Shown here: piece by piece, positions 1-8,400 of the stretch
Layout: each line of letters starts with the position of its first letter
Numbering within the stretch: the stretch's first letter is position 1
Assembly (NCBI GenBank): GCA_037445245.1
Contig: JBBIKU010000085.1
Coordinates: forward strand, 1-10,422
Length of the DNA stretch: 10,422 nucleotides
Direction of reading: 5' to 3'
Source: JBBIKU01 sp037445245
GTDB lineage: Bacteria; Chloroflexota; Anaerolineae; Anaerolineales; Anaerolineaceae
Program-made: the position numbers and the translations under genes
Notes under the pieces: model-generated
Seen by the model: the letters and a program-made list of their open reading frames with translations, nothing else
The model's database searches: none
What the model was told of the DNA's origin: nothing

Positions 1-2464
1 GATCTGCCATCTGTCGTAACGTTTCTGCGTCCGCGTTCGGCAAAACGGTCGCCAAAACCGGGATGCCCTCAATTCTGAGCACGTCAGCCAGATGACGGTT
101 AAATTCGCCGGCAACCAGTCGCTGTCCTAGCCGCGATATTTGTTTCTGCGCCCGTTCTAACGTCTCGATCAGCGCCCATGCCTTGCTGGGAGCTTCGTCC
201 GGCGCGCAGCCGAGGTAACTGGCAATTTGTTTCAGCATTTTGAAACGCCGTTGGACAAGCTCGTATGCCTTGCGCCCGGTCACCGCTTCGATGCGGCGCA
301 CCCCCGCCGCTGCGCTGCCCTCGCCGGTGATCAAAAACAATCCAATCTCCACATGGGTGCCGCCGCACAACTCGAGAGACAATGGCTCGGCTCCCCCGAT
401 GGTGATGGTCCGAACGGTTTCGCCGTACTTCTCCCCGAACAAAGCCATGGCGCCCTGTTCAATCGCTTCTGTCAGCGAACGCATCTGAATATCGAGTTTG
501 TAACCCTCAAGGATCGCCCGATTGACCCCAGCCTCAATTGCTTCCATTTGCTCCGCGGGCAGCGCCTCCGGATGGGTAAAATCAAAACGCAGGCGGTCAG
601 GTGCCACCAGCGAACCTGCCTGCCGGGCATGACTGCCCAAAACAGTTTGCAGTTCGGCGTGCAGTAAATGAGTTGCTGTATGGTTTCGCATGATGTCGCG
701 ACGGCGCTGAAAGTCAACCGCGGCAATCACGGCATCCCCGAGCCGGGGAGCGCCGCGCACCACCCTACCCACGTGAACGATCGTCCCCGCCGCCGGTTTG
801 CGCGTGTCCACCACTGCTATTTCCCAGCGCGGTTCTTTCACCGACACAATCGTACCTGTGTCCGAAACCTGCCCACCCGCTTCCACATAAAAGCTGGTGG
901 AGGGCAAGATCACTTCAATGGCATCTCCCTCACTGGCTTCGATGACCGGCTCGCCCCCACGAACCATTCCAAGCAGTACACTCTCGAATTCAAGATCACC
1001 ATAGGGGTTGTATTCGACCCCCTGCCCGCTCAAACGCCCCTGCGAGGCAAGCTCGTCAACCAGAGCGCGGTAAACGCCAACATCATCCCCGCCCAGGGTG
1101 TCAAACGCCCTACCCGAACCGGAGACAAGCCGGTGTGCTTCCATCGCTTTACGGAAGCCGCTCTCATCCACCTCCAGCCCCTGTTCGCGAGCAATGTCGC
1201 GGCTGATCTCGAACGGCAGCCCATGGGTAGCATACAGATCAAAAGCTTTTTCGCCGTCCAAAACGCTGCCACCACTTGTGCGCAGATCAGCCAGCATCTC
1301 TTCCAAATAACTCATCCCGGCTTCCACCGTGCGATGAAAACGGCGTTCTTCGCGGGTGAGATTATCGAGGATCGCATTTCGGTTGCGAATCAGCTCAGGG
1401 TACGCCTCGCCATAATGGCTGATCACCGTTTCGGCTACCTGAGCGAGGAAAGGCTTATTCAATCCGACTTTGCTGCCAAAACGCGCCGCCCGTCGTACGA
1501 TCATGCGACAGACATAATTCCTGCCGGTATTTCCCGGCACTACCCCATCGGCAATCAAAAAAGTCGCCGCCCGGCTGTGATCGGCAATTACCCGATAAGG
1601 CGTCAGGTTTATTTCGCGTTCCTCGGCGCTGTCACCGCATAATTGCTGGACGTTATCCATCAGTGGAGACAGCAGGTCCGTCTTATAATTGGAGTAAACC
1701 CCCTGCAAAATCGCTACAATCCGTTCCAATCCCATTCCGGTGTCCACATGGGTCGCCGGCAAAGGCTCCAGCCTGGTCGCACTCAGGCGGTTGTATTGAA
1801 TAAAAACGAGGTTCCAGAGCTCAAGAAAGCGACGACAATCACCATTGACCTGGCAACGATGCCCAGCTTGATCGTGCTTATCACAAAACGCTTCGCCCAG
1901 GTCAATATGAATCTCGCTGCACGGCCCGCACGGACCGGTGTCTGCCATCTCCCAGAAATTATCCAGGCGTCCAAATGTAAGGATGCGCGATGCATCCATA
2001 CCAGGTTGCTGTGCCCAGTAAGTGACAGCTTCGTCGTCTGCGGGAATCTCGTTTTTCTCATCCTTGAAACAGGTCGCCCACAGGCTGGCGGGATCAAGCC
2101 CCCATTCCTTCGTCAACAACTCCCAAGCCCAGGCAATGGCTTCTTTTTTATAATAATCACCAAAAGACCAGTTGCCCAGCATTTCAAAAAAGGTGTGATG
2201 GCTATCGTCGCGACCCACATCGTCCAAGTCGTTGTGCTTGCCAGCAACCCGCATGCATTTTTGCGAATTCGCCGCCCGCCGATACGGGCGCTGATCAGTA
2301 CCCAAAAACACATCTTTGAACTGCACCATGCCAGCATTGGTGAACAGCAATGTCTGATCACCGCCGGGAACCAGCGAAGCAGATGGCACGAAGGTATGCC
2401 CGCGCTGCACGAAGAAATCAATAAAAGACTGCCGTACCTCTGCCCCGGTTAATCTTTTTACCAT
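1..2464 (-). CDS. alaS: Alanyl-tRNA synthetase, 5' complete, 3' end cut by the window edge
   Basis: This cytoplasmic class II synthetase attaches alanine to tRNA-Ala and hydrolyses mischarged Ser- and Gly-tRNA-Ala. The frame is open without a stop from the ATG at 2464 to base 1, giving 821 codons. Family members are usually about 870-880 residues, so only the end of the C-Ala domain is missing. The N-terminal catalytic domain shows GKHNDLDDVG (75-84), HHTFFEMLGNWSFGDYYK (89-106) and class II motif 3 GMGLER (243-248). The editing domain shows FYVEAGGQVSDTG (525-537), the metal ligands HTATH (His595, His599) and CGGTH (Cys700, His704), so editing should be intact. An insertion with Cys194, His197, His202, Cys204 and Cys210 precedes the conserved FLELWNLVFIQYN (213-225). 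The ATG is supported by GGAG five bases upstream and a promoter just beyond. Identity is secure; the Anaerolineae-like affiliation is recall-based inference. Confidence 0.97.
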   Translation of the reverse strand, partial: MVKRLTGAEVRQSFIDFFVQRGHTFVPSASLVPGGDQTLLFTNAGMVQFKDVFLGTDQRPYRRAANSQKCMRVAGKHNDLDDVGRDDSHHTFFEMLGNWSFGDYYKKEAIAWAWELLTKEWGLDPASLWATCFKDEKNEIPADDEAVTYWAQQPGMDASRILTFGRLDNFWEMADTGPCGPCSEIHIDLGEAFCDKHDQAGHRCQVNGDCRRFLELWNLVFIQYNRLSATRLEPLPATHVDTGMGLERIVAILQGVYSNYKTDLLSPLMDNVQQLCGDSAEEREINLTPYRVIADHSRAATFLIADGVVPGNTGRNYVCRMIVRRAARFGSKVGLNKPFLAQVAETVISHYGEAYPELIRNRNAILDNLTREERRFHRTVEAGMSYLEEMLADLRTSGGSVLDGEKAFDLYATHGLPFEISRDIAREQGLEVDESGFRKAMEAHRLVSGSGRAFDTLGGDDVGVYRALVDELASQGRLSGQGVEYNPYGDLEFESVLLGMVRGGEPVIEASEGDAIEVILPSTSFYVEAGGQVSDTGTIVSVKEPRWEIAVVDTRKPAAGTIVHVGRVVRGAPRLGDAVIAAVDFQRRRDIMRNHTATHLLHAELQTVLGSHARQAGSLVAPDRLRFDFTHPEALPAEQMEAIEAGVNRAILEGYKLDIQMRSLTEAIEQGAMALFGEKYGETVRTITIGGAEPLSLELCGGTHVEIGLFLITGEGSAAAGVRRIEAVTGRKAYELVQRRFKMLKQIASYLGCAPDEAPSKAWALIETLERAQKQISRLGQRLVAGEFNRHLADVLRIEGIPVLATVLPNADAETLRQMAD

Positions 2465-2469
2465 TTGTG

Positions 2470-2473
2470 CTCC
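2470..2473 (-). promoter_or_regulatory. Ribosome binding site of alaS
   Basis: On the minus strand GGAG lies five bases upstream of the alaS ATG (context CTGGAGCACAA then ATG). This is a well-placed Shine-Dalgarno sequence. It favours the ATG at 2464 over any internal start; the next residues (MVKRLTGAEVR) also match the usual AlaRS N terminus. Confidence 0.75.
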
Positions 2474-2496
2474 AGTTTTGTGATGTTGAATAACGA

Positions 2497-2525
2497 ATTA
2501 TACGCGATCAAGCCTGAGGCTGCAA
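2497..2525 (-). promoter_or_regulatory. Probable sigma70-type promoter of alaS
   Basis: The minus strand has a perfect TATAAT at 2502-2497. A poor -35 match, TTGCAG (2525-2520), stands exactly 17 bases upstream. Transcription would start near 2490, giving a leader of about 26 nt that contains the alaS ribosome binding site. A run of six A residues (minus strand, 2550-2545) sits upstream, where an UP-like element would be. The palindrome AGCCT-G-AGGCT (2511-2521) overlaps the -35 and spacer. The -10 is strong and the -35 weak, so this is a prediction. It implies that alaS need not depend on the protease operon. Confidence 0.55.
2511..2521. repeat. Small palindrome AGCCT-G-AGGCT inside the alaS promoter
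   Basis: Two perfect 5-bp arms surround a single central base. The palindrome covers two bases of the proposed -35 and the adjacent spacer, a position where an operator would act. It is short enough to occur by chance. Escherichia coli AlaRS is known to bind a palindrome at its own promoter, which makes an operator conceivable, but nothing here ties this element to that mechanism. Confidence 0.3.
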
Positions 2526-2531
2526 TCAAAT

Positions 2532-2596
2532 CGCCTCGCGCTCGTTTTTTCCCTAAGCACGAAGATTATATGAATCTGGAGCCGGGAAGCGAGGCG
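2532..2596 (-). other. Loop-to-downstream complementarity, candidate pseudoknot
   Basis: The hairpin loop at 2596-2589 reads CGCCTCGC on the minus strand, and 2539-2532 reads its exact complement GCGAGGCG. Loop and downstream strand could therefore form an 8-bp, GC-rich H-type pseudoknot joined by a connector of about 49 nt. The complementarity is seen directly; folding and function are inference. It lies in the 3' region of the protease transcript, upstream of the proposed alaS start of transcription. Confidence 0.3.
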
Positions 2597-2603
2597 CCCG
2601 GCT
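2580..2603 (-). terminator. GC-rich hairpin after the protease gene, possible transcript end
   Basis: The arms AGCCGGG and CCCGGCT (7 perfect pairs) enclose a 10-nt loop, beginning about 33 nt after the protease stop codon. No U-tract follows (the next bases are CCAGATTCATATAAT), so this is not a classical intrinsic terminator. It could be a 3'-end stabilising structure, part of a factor-dependent terminator, or neither. The loop is complementary to 2532-2539, as recorded separately. Confidence 0.4.
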
Positions 2604-2636
2604 ACACAAACGATGGAATATTGGACTCAAACAAGG

Positions 2637-2939
2637 TCAGCGTGAAACCGCCAGCTTGACCAGCTTGCCTTGACTATTCAAGGTTGCTCGAGCGTAATGC
2701 CGGTGAACGCTTTGAGCGACGCGCACCTTTTTACTGATGGTCACCACTACCCGCTCCGAATCTCTGGTGGACTGGGTCTTTCCATTCATCTGCGCCGTCG
2801 GGCAGGAATGGGTGTTTCCATCACAGTGCGAACGTTCTTGCGAAACCACAACTTCGGCTTCTTCTAGTCCGGGCAAATAGGCTTCTACCATTTGCTTGAC
2901 CTCGCGCAACACATCCCGAGAAACGATCTCCGGAATCGA
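2637..2939 (-). other. Unrecognised C-terminal domain of the protease
   Basis: About residues 840-939 follow the caspase-fold core. The segment has a short helical part (REVKQMVEAYLPGLEEA), then two likely beta strands (EVVVSQE, ERVVVTISKK), and ends in HRHYARATL...KLVKLAVSR. Between the strands is a polar stretch with His877, Cys878, His883 and Cys885. I do not recognise the domain. It could cap the active site, bind a ligand or partner, or serve as a processing region; the sequence does not distinguish these. Confidence 0.5.
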
Positions 2940-5456
2940 ATTCGTTTCCTGACGGTCACAAATAGTCGGGATCAGCGGATGGTCCAGCGGGCGCGAGATA
3001 CCCTTGCGGCGTGTTGCCTGATCGCTTCGCTGTACCAGCGGGTCGCCATACAAGACGAAGGAGATCAGGGTTTTTTGATCCTCGCCATCCAGAAACCCCT
3101 GGCGACGATTCATCTCTTTCGCCATGTCAACCTTTGCTTTCAGCAATGCCTCGCCGGCAGTGAAGCCTTCATTCAAATATTTCCAGAAAAGGTAACAGAG
3201 GAGATCGGCACCAATCAGCGGGGTGGTGATAGATCCATACGATATGCAGGTTGATCCAACGACACCTTGCGTGCCGATAGCGATGAAACGCAGCGCCAGC
3301 GCCTGCTGCTCAGATTTACTCAGAATATGCCCACCGTAACAGGCTTCGGTAAAAACGATCTGCGGTGCACGTCCATTCTTTACCAAATCCTTCACGCTCA
3401 AAGCCACCGGATAATCGGGTCCCTTGGCAGGGGAAGTCATATCTCGTTGACCATACCATTCGGCTGTATCTGGCAAACCATGCAAATTGTAGTAGCCAAG
3501 TGAGGTATCGGTGATCTTTTTCGGTTCGAGCTTGCCCGAAACAACCGGAGGTGAAACCAGTAGCGAGCGTCCCTCCCCCACCGGGCGAAAGGCAGCCAGG
3601 GAAGCCCGCCTCCAAACTTCAGCCGTGTAGCCCAAACTGGGCAGCGATTTTCTTCCGACCAGCCTCCTGCCGATCTGTTCCAGCCGGGTGGCGAATTGAA
3701 AGGCAGCAAATAGGCGTCGCCACCACAGATCTGTCCGCTTGAACCGGGCATGGTAGGTATGCAACCGGCGAATTTGCTCCAACAGCAAACCGGCGTCGGG
3801 TCCCTCTTCCCCCGGCAGTCTGCCCACCTGCCATTCAGGAACGAAATAATTCGAATCCAGGGTGGCATACGGATTATCGGATAACACATGTTCGTCGACG
3901 TCCTCGGTTGGGTTGGGCAGCGAATGAAACGGCACCACCTGCGGTCCACCCACGATCAACAACGCACCGATCATGGCGCCTTTCTTCGCCAAGGAATGAT
4001 CCAGGTCCACCAAAGATAATTTCAACTTCCAGGGATCAATCTCCGCCAGTGTCTCAACCCCGACGTGCTGGGTGTATTCCAGTTCATCCGGCAGGAACAC
4101 CATCGCACCCCAGCCAGGTCGGTTGCGAACGACCTCCGCCAGCTTTTTCATTGCATCTTCCAACACCAGCGCCGATTGCTGTCCATACTGACGCACCAAT
4201 CCAGCCCGAGTTGAAAAGACAATATAAATCGGAAACCGTCCATCGCTGTCAACCAGTTCTGGTTGTTTCAATTTTTTTGCCAGGCGTTCGAATTCACGCT
4301 CGATGGTGTGAAAGCGGCTGCTTTTCTTTTGCCGCGGTGGCTTTTCAACTGGAATGACCCCTCCCCTCTCGTCCGGCGAGCGTCGGGCTTCAACACCCTG
4401 CGATGAAGAAGCGACTGACTGCGCCGTCGCAAACGGCGATTCGGGTGGGGGCGGTGGCGCATTCAACGCCGGCTTGTTTTCCAAAACGTCAGTGGGTGTT
4501 TCCACTTCTGCTGTTTGCCGCGGCACCTCAGCCACCGCTTCATGCCGAACCGCATCCTCGACCGGAATCACTTCAGGGGCTTTTGACTGCAACACTTCAG
4601 AAATGACGTCATCTTCATTTGCGACGTCAACTGGCGAACCGCCAGCAAGCCGATTCCACCCCAACTCAGATGCGACTGCGGCGGGAATCGGCAGACCCAA
4701 ATCGATTTCCATCCGGTCATGCCACAAACTTTTAAAGCGGTGAACGTTCCCCCACAAGCGCACCGCCACCTGCCCGGCAGCATCATTTGCCACACAATGA
4801 TGCAACAGTTCAACAGTGTTTGTTTCGCATTGCAAATCCAACTGGGATTGCGCCAGAGTCAACCCAAACTGAAGGCAATCCTGCCAACGACTATGATAAA
4901 TGGATGCCAGGCGGTGCACAGTCGATGCATCATCTTTCTGGCGGCTAATGTTGAGATGTACAACCGCCGGCAACGCCACATCCAGGTTCAAACCAAGCAC
5001 CTGGTAAATCAACTCCTCCGCTTCCTGAATCAAGCCGCTGGTCAGCGCCCGGTGGGCTTGGCGCAACGTGACCGCCCATGCTGGCAACGCTACTTTGCTG
5101 CTGATTTCTCTCCCAAGGGCATATGCGCAGGCATATGCCGAAACGGCTGTATCAAGGTCAGCGCCCTCTGAAAGCAGCGCCAGGTTTTCCTGAGCATCGA
5201 CAAATTCCGGATCAAGCATGCAAATCCGCTCTAACATGGAAATGGCTTCGGCTGGGCTGCCTCCCGCATGAAGTGCCAGCGCCAGCAACCGGCTGACCTC
5301 AAGATCCCCAGAATAGATGGTTAACCAATCCAACGTTGCCTGGCGGGCAAACCGATACGAACCGCGCTTGAGCGCCGCTTTCACAACCTGCAGAAACATC
5401 GGGCGGGAGATTGCCCGCCGTACCGGTGAGGTATCCAATCGAGTGACTGTGGTCAT
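2637..5456 (-). CDS. TPR-fused caspase-fold cysteine protease (peptidase C25/CHAT-like)
   Basis: A 939-residue protein with no signal peptide or membrane segment, so probably cytoplasmic. Residues 20-270 are helical and TPR-like (clear unit at 65-98, GGSPAEAISMLERI onward). Residues 280-380 form an acidic, Pro-rich linker with APPPPPESP (333-341). The protease domain spans about 405-810: GALLIVGGPQVVPF (497-510), DNPYATLDSNYFVPEWQVGRLP (527-548), a candidate catalytic His659 in YYNLHG, and Cys706 in TEACYGG. GTQGVVGST (728-736) and FVLYGDP (800-806) follow. This order matches clan CD proteases; the GGP/DNPY/VGRLP block and the final YGDP look more like C25 (gingipain-type) than classical CHAT. 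Residues 840-939 are an unrecognised C-terminal domain. The ATG overlaps the preceding TPR gene's stop as ATGA, so the two are translationally coupled. Substrate and activation signal are unknown. The fold call is confident; the dyad is inferred from motif order. Confidence 0.85.
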   Translation of the reverse strand: MTTVTRLDTSPVRRAISRPMFLQVVKAALKRGSYRFARQATLDWLTIYSGDLEVSRLLALALHAGGSPAEAISMLERICMLDPEFVDAQENLALLSEGADLDTAVSAYACAYALGREISSKVALPAWAVTLRQAHRALTSGLIQEAEELIYQVLGLNLDVALPAVVHLNISRQKDDASTVHRLASIYHSRWQDCLQFGLTLAQSQLDLQCETNTVELLHHCVANDAAGQVAVRLWGNVHRFKSLWHDRMEIDLGLPIPAAVASELGWNRLAGGSPVDVANEDDVISEVLQSKAPEVIPVEDAVRHEAVAEVPRQTAEVETPTDVLENKPALNAPPPPPESPFATAQSVASSSQGVEARRSPDERGGVIPVEKPPRQKKSSRFHTIEREFERLAKKLKQPELVDSDGRFPIYIVFSTRAGLVRQYGQQSALVLEDAMKKLAEVVRNRPGWGAMVFLPDELEYTQHVGVETLAEIDPWKLKLSLVDLDHSLAKKGAMIGALLIVGGPQVVPFHSLPNPTEDVDEHVLSDNPYATLDSNYFVPEWQVGRLPGEEGPDAGLLLEQIRRLHTYHARFKRTDLWWRRLFAAFQFATRLEQIGRRLVGRKSLPSLGYTAEVWRRASLAAFRPVGEGRSLLVSPPVVSGKLEPKKITDTSLGYYNLHGLPDTAEWYGQRDMTSPAKGPDYPVALSVKDLVKNGRAPQIVFTEACYGGHILSKSEQQALALRFIAIGTQGVVGSTCISYGSITTPLIGADLLCYLFWKYLNEGFTAGEALLKAKVDMAKEMNRRQGFLDGEDQKTLISFVLYGDPLVQRSDQATRRKGISRPLDHPLIPTICDRQETNSIPEIVSRDVLREVKQMVEAYLPGLEEAEVVVSQERSHCDGNTHSCPTAQMNGKTQSTRDSERVVVTISKKVRVAQSVHRHYARATLNSQGKLVKLAVSR

Positions 5457-8400
5457 CGTTGCGCGTGTGCCTCCTGTGAATGGTGTACCAGGTTGAGCGC
5501 CAGGATTGCTCCGAGCTGCCGACGTATGTTGACGTCCTCCGGAGCGAGCCTGGCTGCCTTGCGTAACATCCCTTCGGCACCTGGATAGTCCTTGGATTCT
5601 CGCAGTACCTGGGCGGCACGGAAATACGGTCGGGCGTCCAGCGGAGCTACCTGGATTGCCTTTTCGTAGGTGCTAAGTGCCTGAATGTGTTCGCGGCGTT
5701 CTTCATAAACATTGCCCAACTCCAGATAAGCCTTCAGCTCGGTGGGCTTTTGTAAGATGGCTTCCGAATAGTAATGGATCGCCTGATCCAGATTACCCGC
5801 TTTGTGCTGGATGCTGCCCATCAATAAGTTCAAGTGGGGTTGTTGTGGGTTAACCCGCAAGGACTTGTGGATGGCAGCCGCGGCACCGTTCACATCGCCG
5901 GTTTCTGCCAGCACATTCGCCAGCAACGCCATGACATCGGCGTTATCCCCGCCGGTAACACTCGCCAGGTCTTGCACTTGCGGTAATGCTGCCTGGGCTC
6001 CCTCCATCTGCCAGATAAGGCGGGCGATTTCGGTCTGCACCGGGATCGAACGCCTGATTGCTTCGGGCGAACGTTCCAACTGCTGTTGTGCTGCCTCAAG
6101 ATGATCCTGCCCGACAAAAATGCGGGCGTGTGCCAGATAAGGCTCTGGACTGACGGGATTCCGCTCGATCGCTTTGCGGGCAAAACCATGCGCGGTCGCG
6201 GTATCGCCATCTTCAAGCGCAATATCAACACACTGTAGGTAAGGCGCGGCAGATTGCCGATCCAGACTGCCGGCGCGCTCGGCACACTCGATTGCCTTGC
6301 GGCGTGCCCCCATCTCTTGATGTGCTTTCGACAACATCAACCAGAGCTGCGCCTCGTCAGGTTTGAGGCGAACCAACTTCTGCAGAATCTCGACTGATTT
6401 TTGGGGCAGTCCCTGTCGCAGATACACCTCCCCAAGATTCAGCCCAATGTCCACCCGCGAGGAATCTAACTGATACGCCGCCTCCCAATGATTCTGCGCC
6501 ACATCGATCTGCCCACATTGTGCAGCCAGACGAGCGGCGCGCATCTGCCAATCGATCTCATCGGGCGACATGGTGAGTGCCTGTTGAATGGAACGCAAAG
6601 CCAGCGGGCAATCACCCGTTTTTTCTGCCAGCAAAGATAGTGCGGCGTGATGGAGCGGGTCGTTTGGGTTGGCATCCACCGCTTGGCGCACAGCGACCAA
6701 CCCGCTCACCGGGTCATCCGCCATATAACACAAGCCAAGCTGCAAACCAACCGCCGGCTGTTGCGCCGCCCTTTTTCCGGCTTCGATCCCCGCCGCGCAA
6801 TCTCCAGTCAGTCGAAACGCCTGCACTACCCACGGCAGACAGGCATCAGGCAGGTTCGGCTCCATGAGTGCCTGCGCTTTTTGGATGTCAGGGCTGAAGA
6901 TGGCATTGCCCAATCGCTCCCACAGCCGTATCTCATCTGCCTCGCTTAACTGACGCGCCTTGCGGATCGAATCGGCAAATTGTTGTTGCATATCTGCAGC
7001 AACCTTCGCATCCGGCTTTCCGGTGGACATACCTAGTTCTTCAGCCAGGCGCTGCTGCCCGGCGCGAATCACCAACCGACGGGCAAGATCAAGGTGAGGT
7101 CGCGGTTCCTGCGGGGCATCGCGCACAGTTTTAGCAGTGAAAGTTATGGCATCATCCCATATTGCCGTCTCTTCGGCGGCGTCCGCCATCCAGTAATCGC
7201 CGGCCATCAGTTCGCCGCGAAGGGTTGCCGGCGGAGTATTTAATGTTTTTTGGGGGTTTGCCAACTGGTTTGCAGATTGTTGCTCATACAACTTTTTGGC
7301 GCTCCGATACAGTTCCCTGGCGCTATCTAAGTCACCCACCCTGGCAAGTTGGCGCGCTTTCGCTGCAAGATAACGCGGGTGCTGACCACCCATCGCTTCC
7401 ACATCCCTAAGCACCTTGCCGGCTTCGACAGCCTGTCCGCCATCCAGCAAATTCTCTGCTTGCAGACATGCCAGAGTCACCTGCGCCTGATCGGTAACAT
7501 TGCTCCCGTCCCCGTCAAACTGAAGATATCGAGCCGCCTTATCGGTTTCCAAGAGCGAGCGGGCAATATCAGCCGCAAGCAGTCGAGCCGGGATAGAAGC
7601 AGGATCAGCTTCAATTGCTTTTTCGGCGTGGAAAAGCGCCTGGGGCAAATCTGCTGACTGGCGCAGCAGGCTGCTCAGGCGGGCGTGAATTGCCGCCTGA
7701 TGGCTAGGTGACTTCGGCGTGTGCCCACTTCGTGGGTACGTGAACGGCTCAACGGATTTCTCGTTCTGTTTCATCAATGCTTCGCCGGCATCCATCTCCT
7801 CGCAATGTTCAAGCGCCTGGAACAGACGCTGGATCGCCGCCGGAGTCTGCTCGAGCCTCGCTAGTAAATCCGACTCGTACAGCATCAATCCGGCATCCCC
7901 TGGAAACTCCTCACTTGCTTTTTGAACAGCCGACAGCGCGCCAGCCAAATCACCGATGCCTTCACGCAGAGAAGCTAGTTCGCGAAGCAATTCTTTAGAC
8001 GGGCTGCCGCCGATATGGACTGCCTGCTCCAGACTTTTCAAAGCCAGACGCGCATCGCCCATCTGAAGATGAATTTTGGCAGCCTGTTGCAATTGTTCCA
8101 CAGTCGCGCCTTCGAGCTCCAGAAGGGTTTTCAGGCTTTTGCGCGCCGAGGTGCTGTCCTGATTCTGTGCCTGCGCTTCGGCAAGCCGCAACCAACCGTT
8201 TCCGTTGGCTGGCTCCCGCTGCAGGGCTTGTTGCAACGCATCGATTCCCTCTTTTGTTGCACCCAATTCCAGCATCAGCTCGCCAAACCAGAATAGCGCG
8301 GAAATGTCATCCGGAGCGAGCTTCAAAGACGAAAGCGCAGCCTGATAGGCGTCCTGCCGCAGATCATTCGCCAGAAACGCTTGTGCCAAGGATCGCTGGA

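Noticed and set aside
227..2452. Long plus-strand open frames opposite alaS (e.g. 668-1642 and 1643-2452)
   Set aside because: They are the antisense of a clearly identified alaS, follow one antisense frame broken by stops, have no credible start signals, and their peptides are rich in His, Pro and Arg without any recognisable domain.
2565..2570. Second TATAAT on the minus strand
   Set aside because: No -35-like hexamer stands 16-18 bases upstream and no extended -10 TG is present; it is also adjacent to the hairpin. The TATAAT at 2502-2497 is better placed for alaS.
2465..2659. Plus-strand 64-residue frame in the gap upstream of alaS
   Set aside because: It has no convincing ribosome binding site, overlaps the alaS promoter and the end of the protease gene, and gives a low-complexity peptide with no family resemblance.
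4354..4743. Plus-strand 129-residue frame rich in Ser, Thr and Ala
   Set aside because: It is antisense to the Pro-rich linker of the protease; the composition is explained by that linker's codons.
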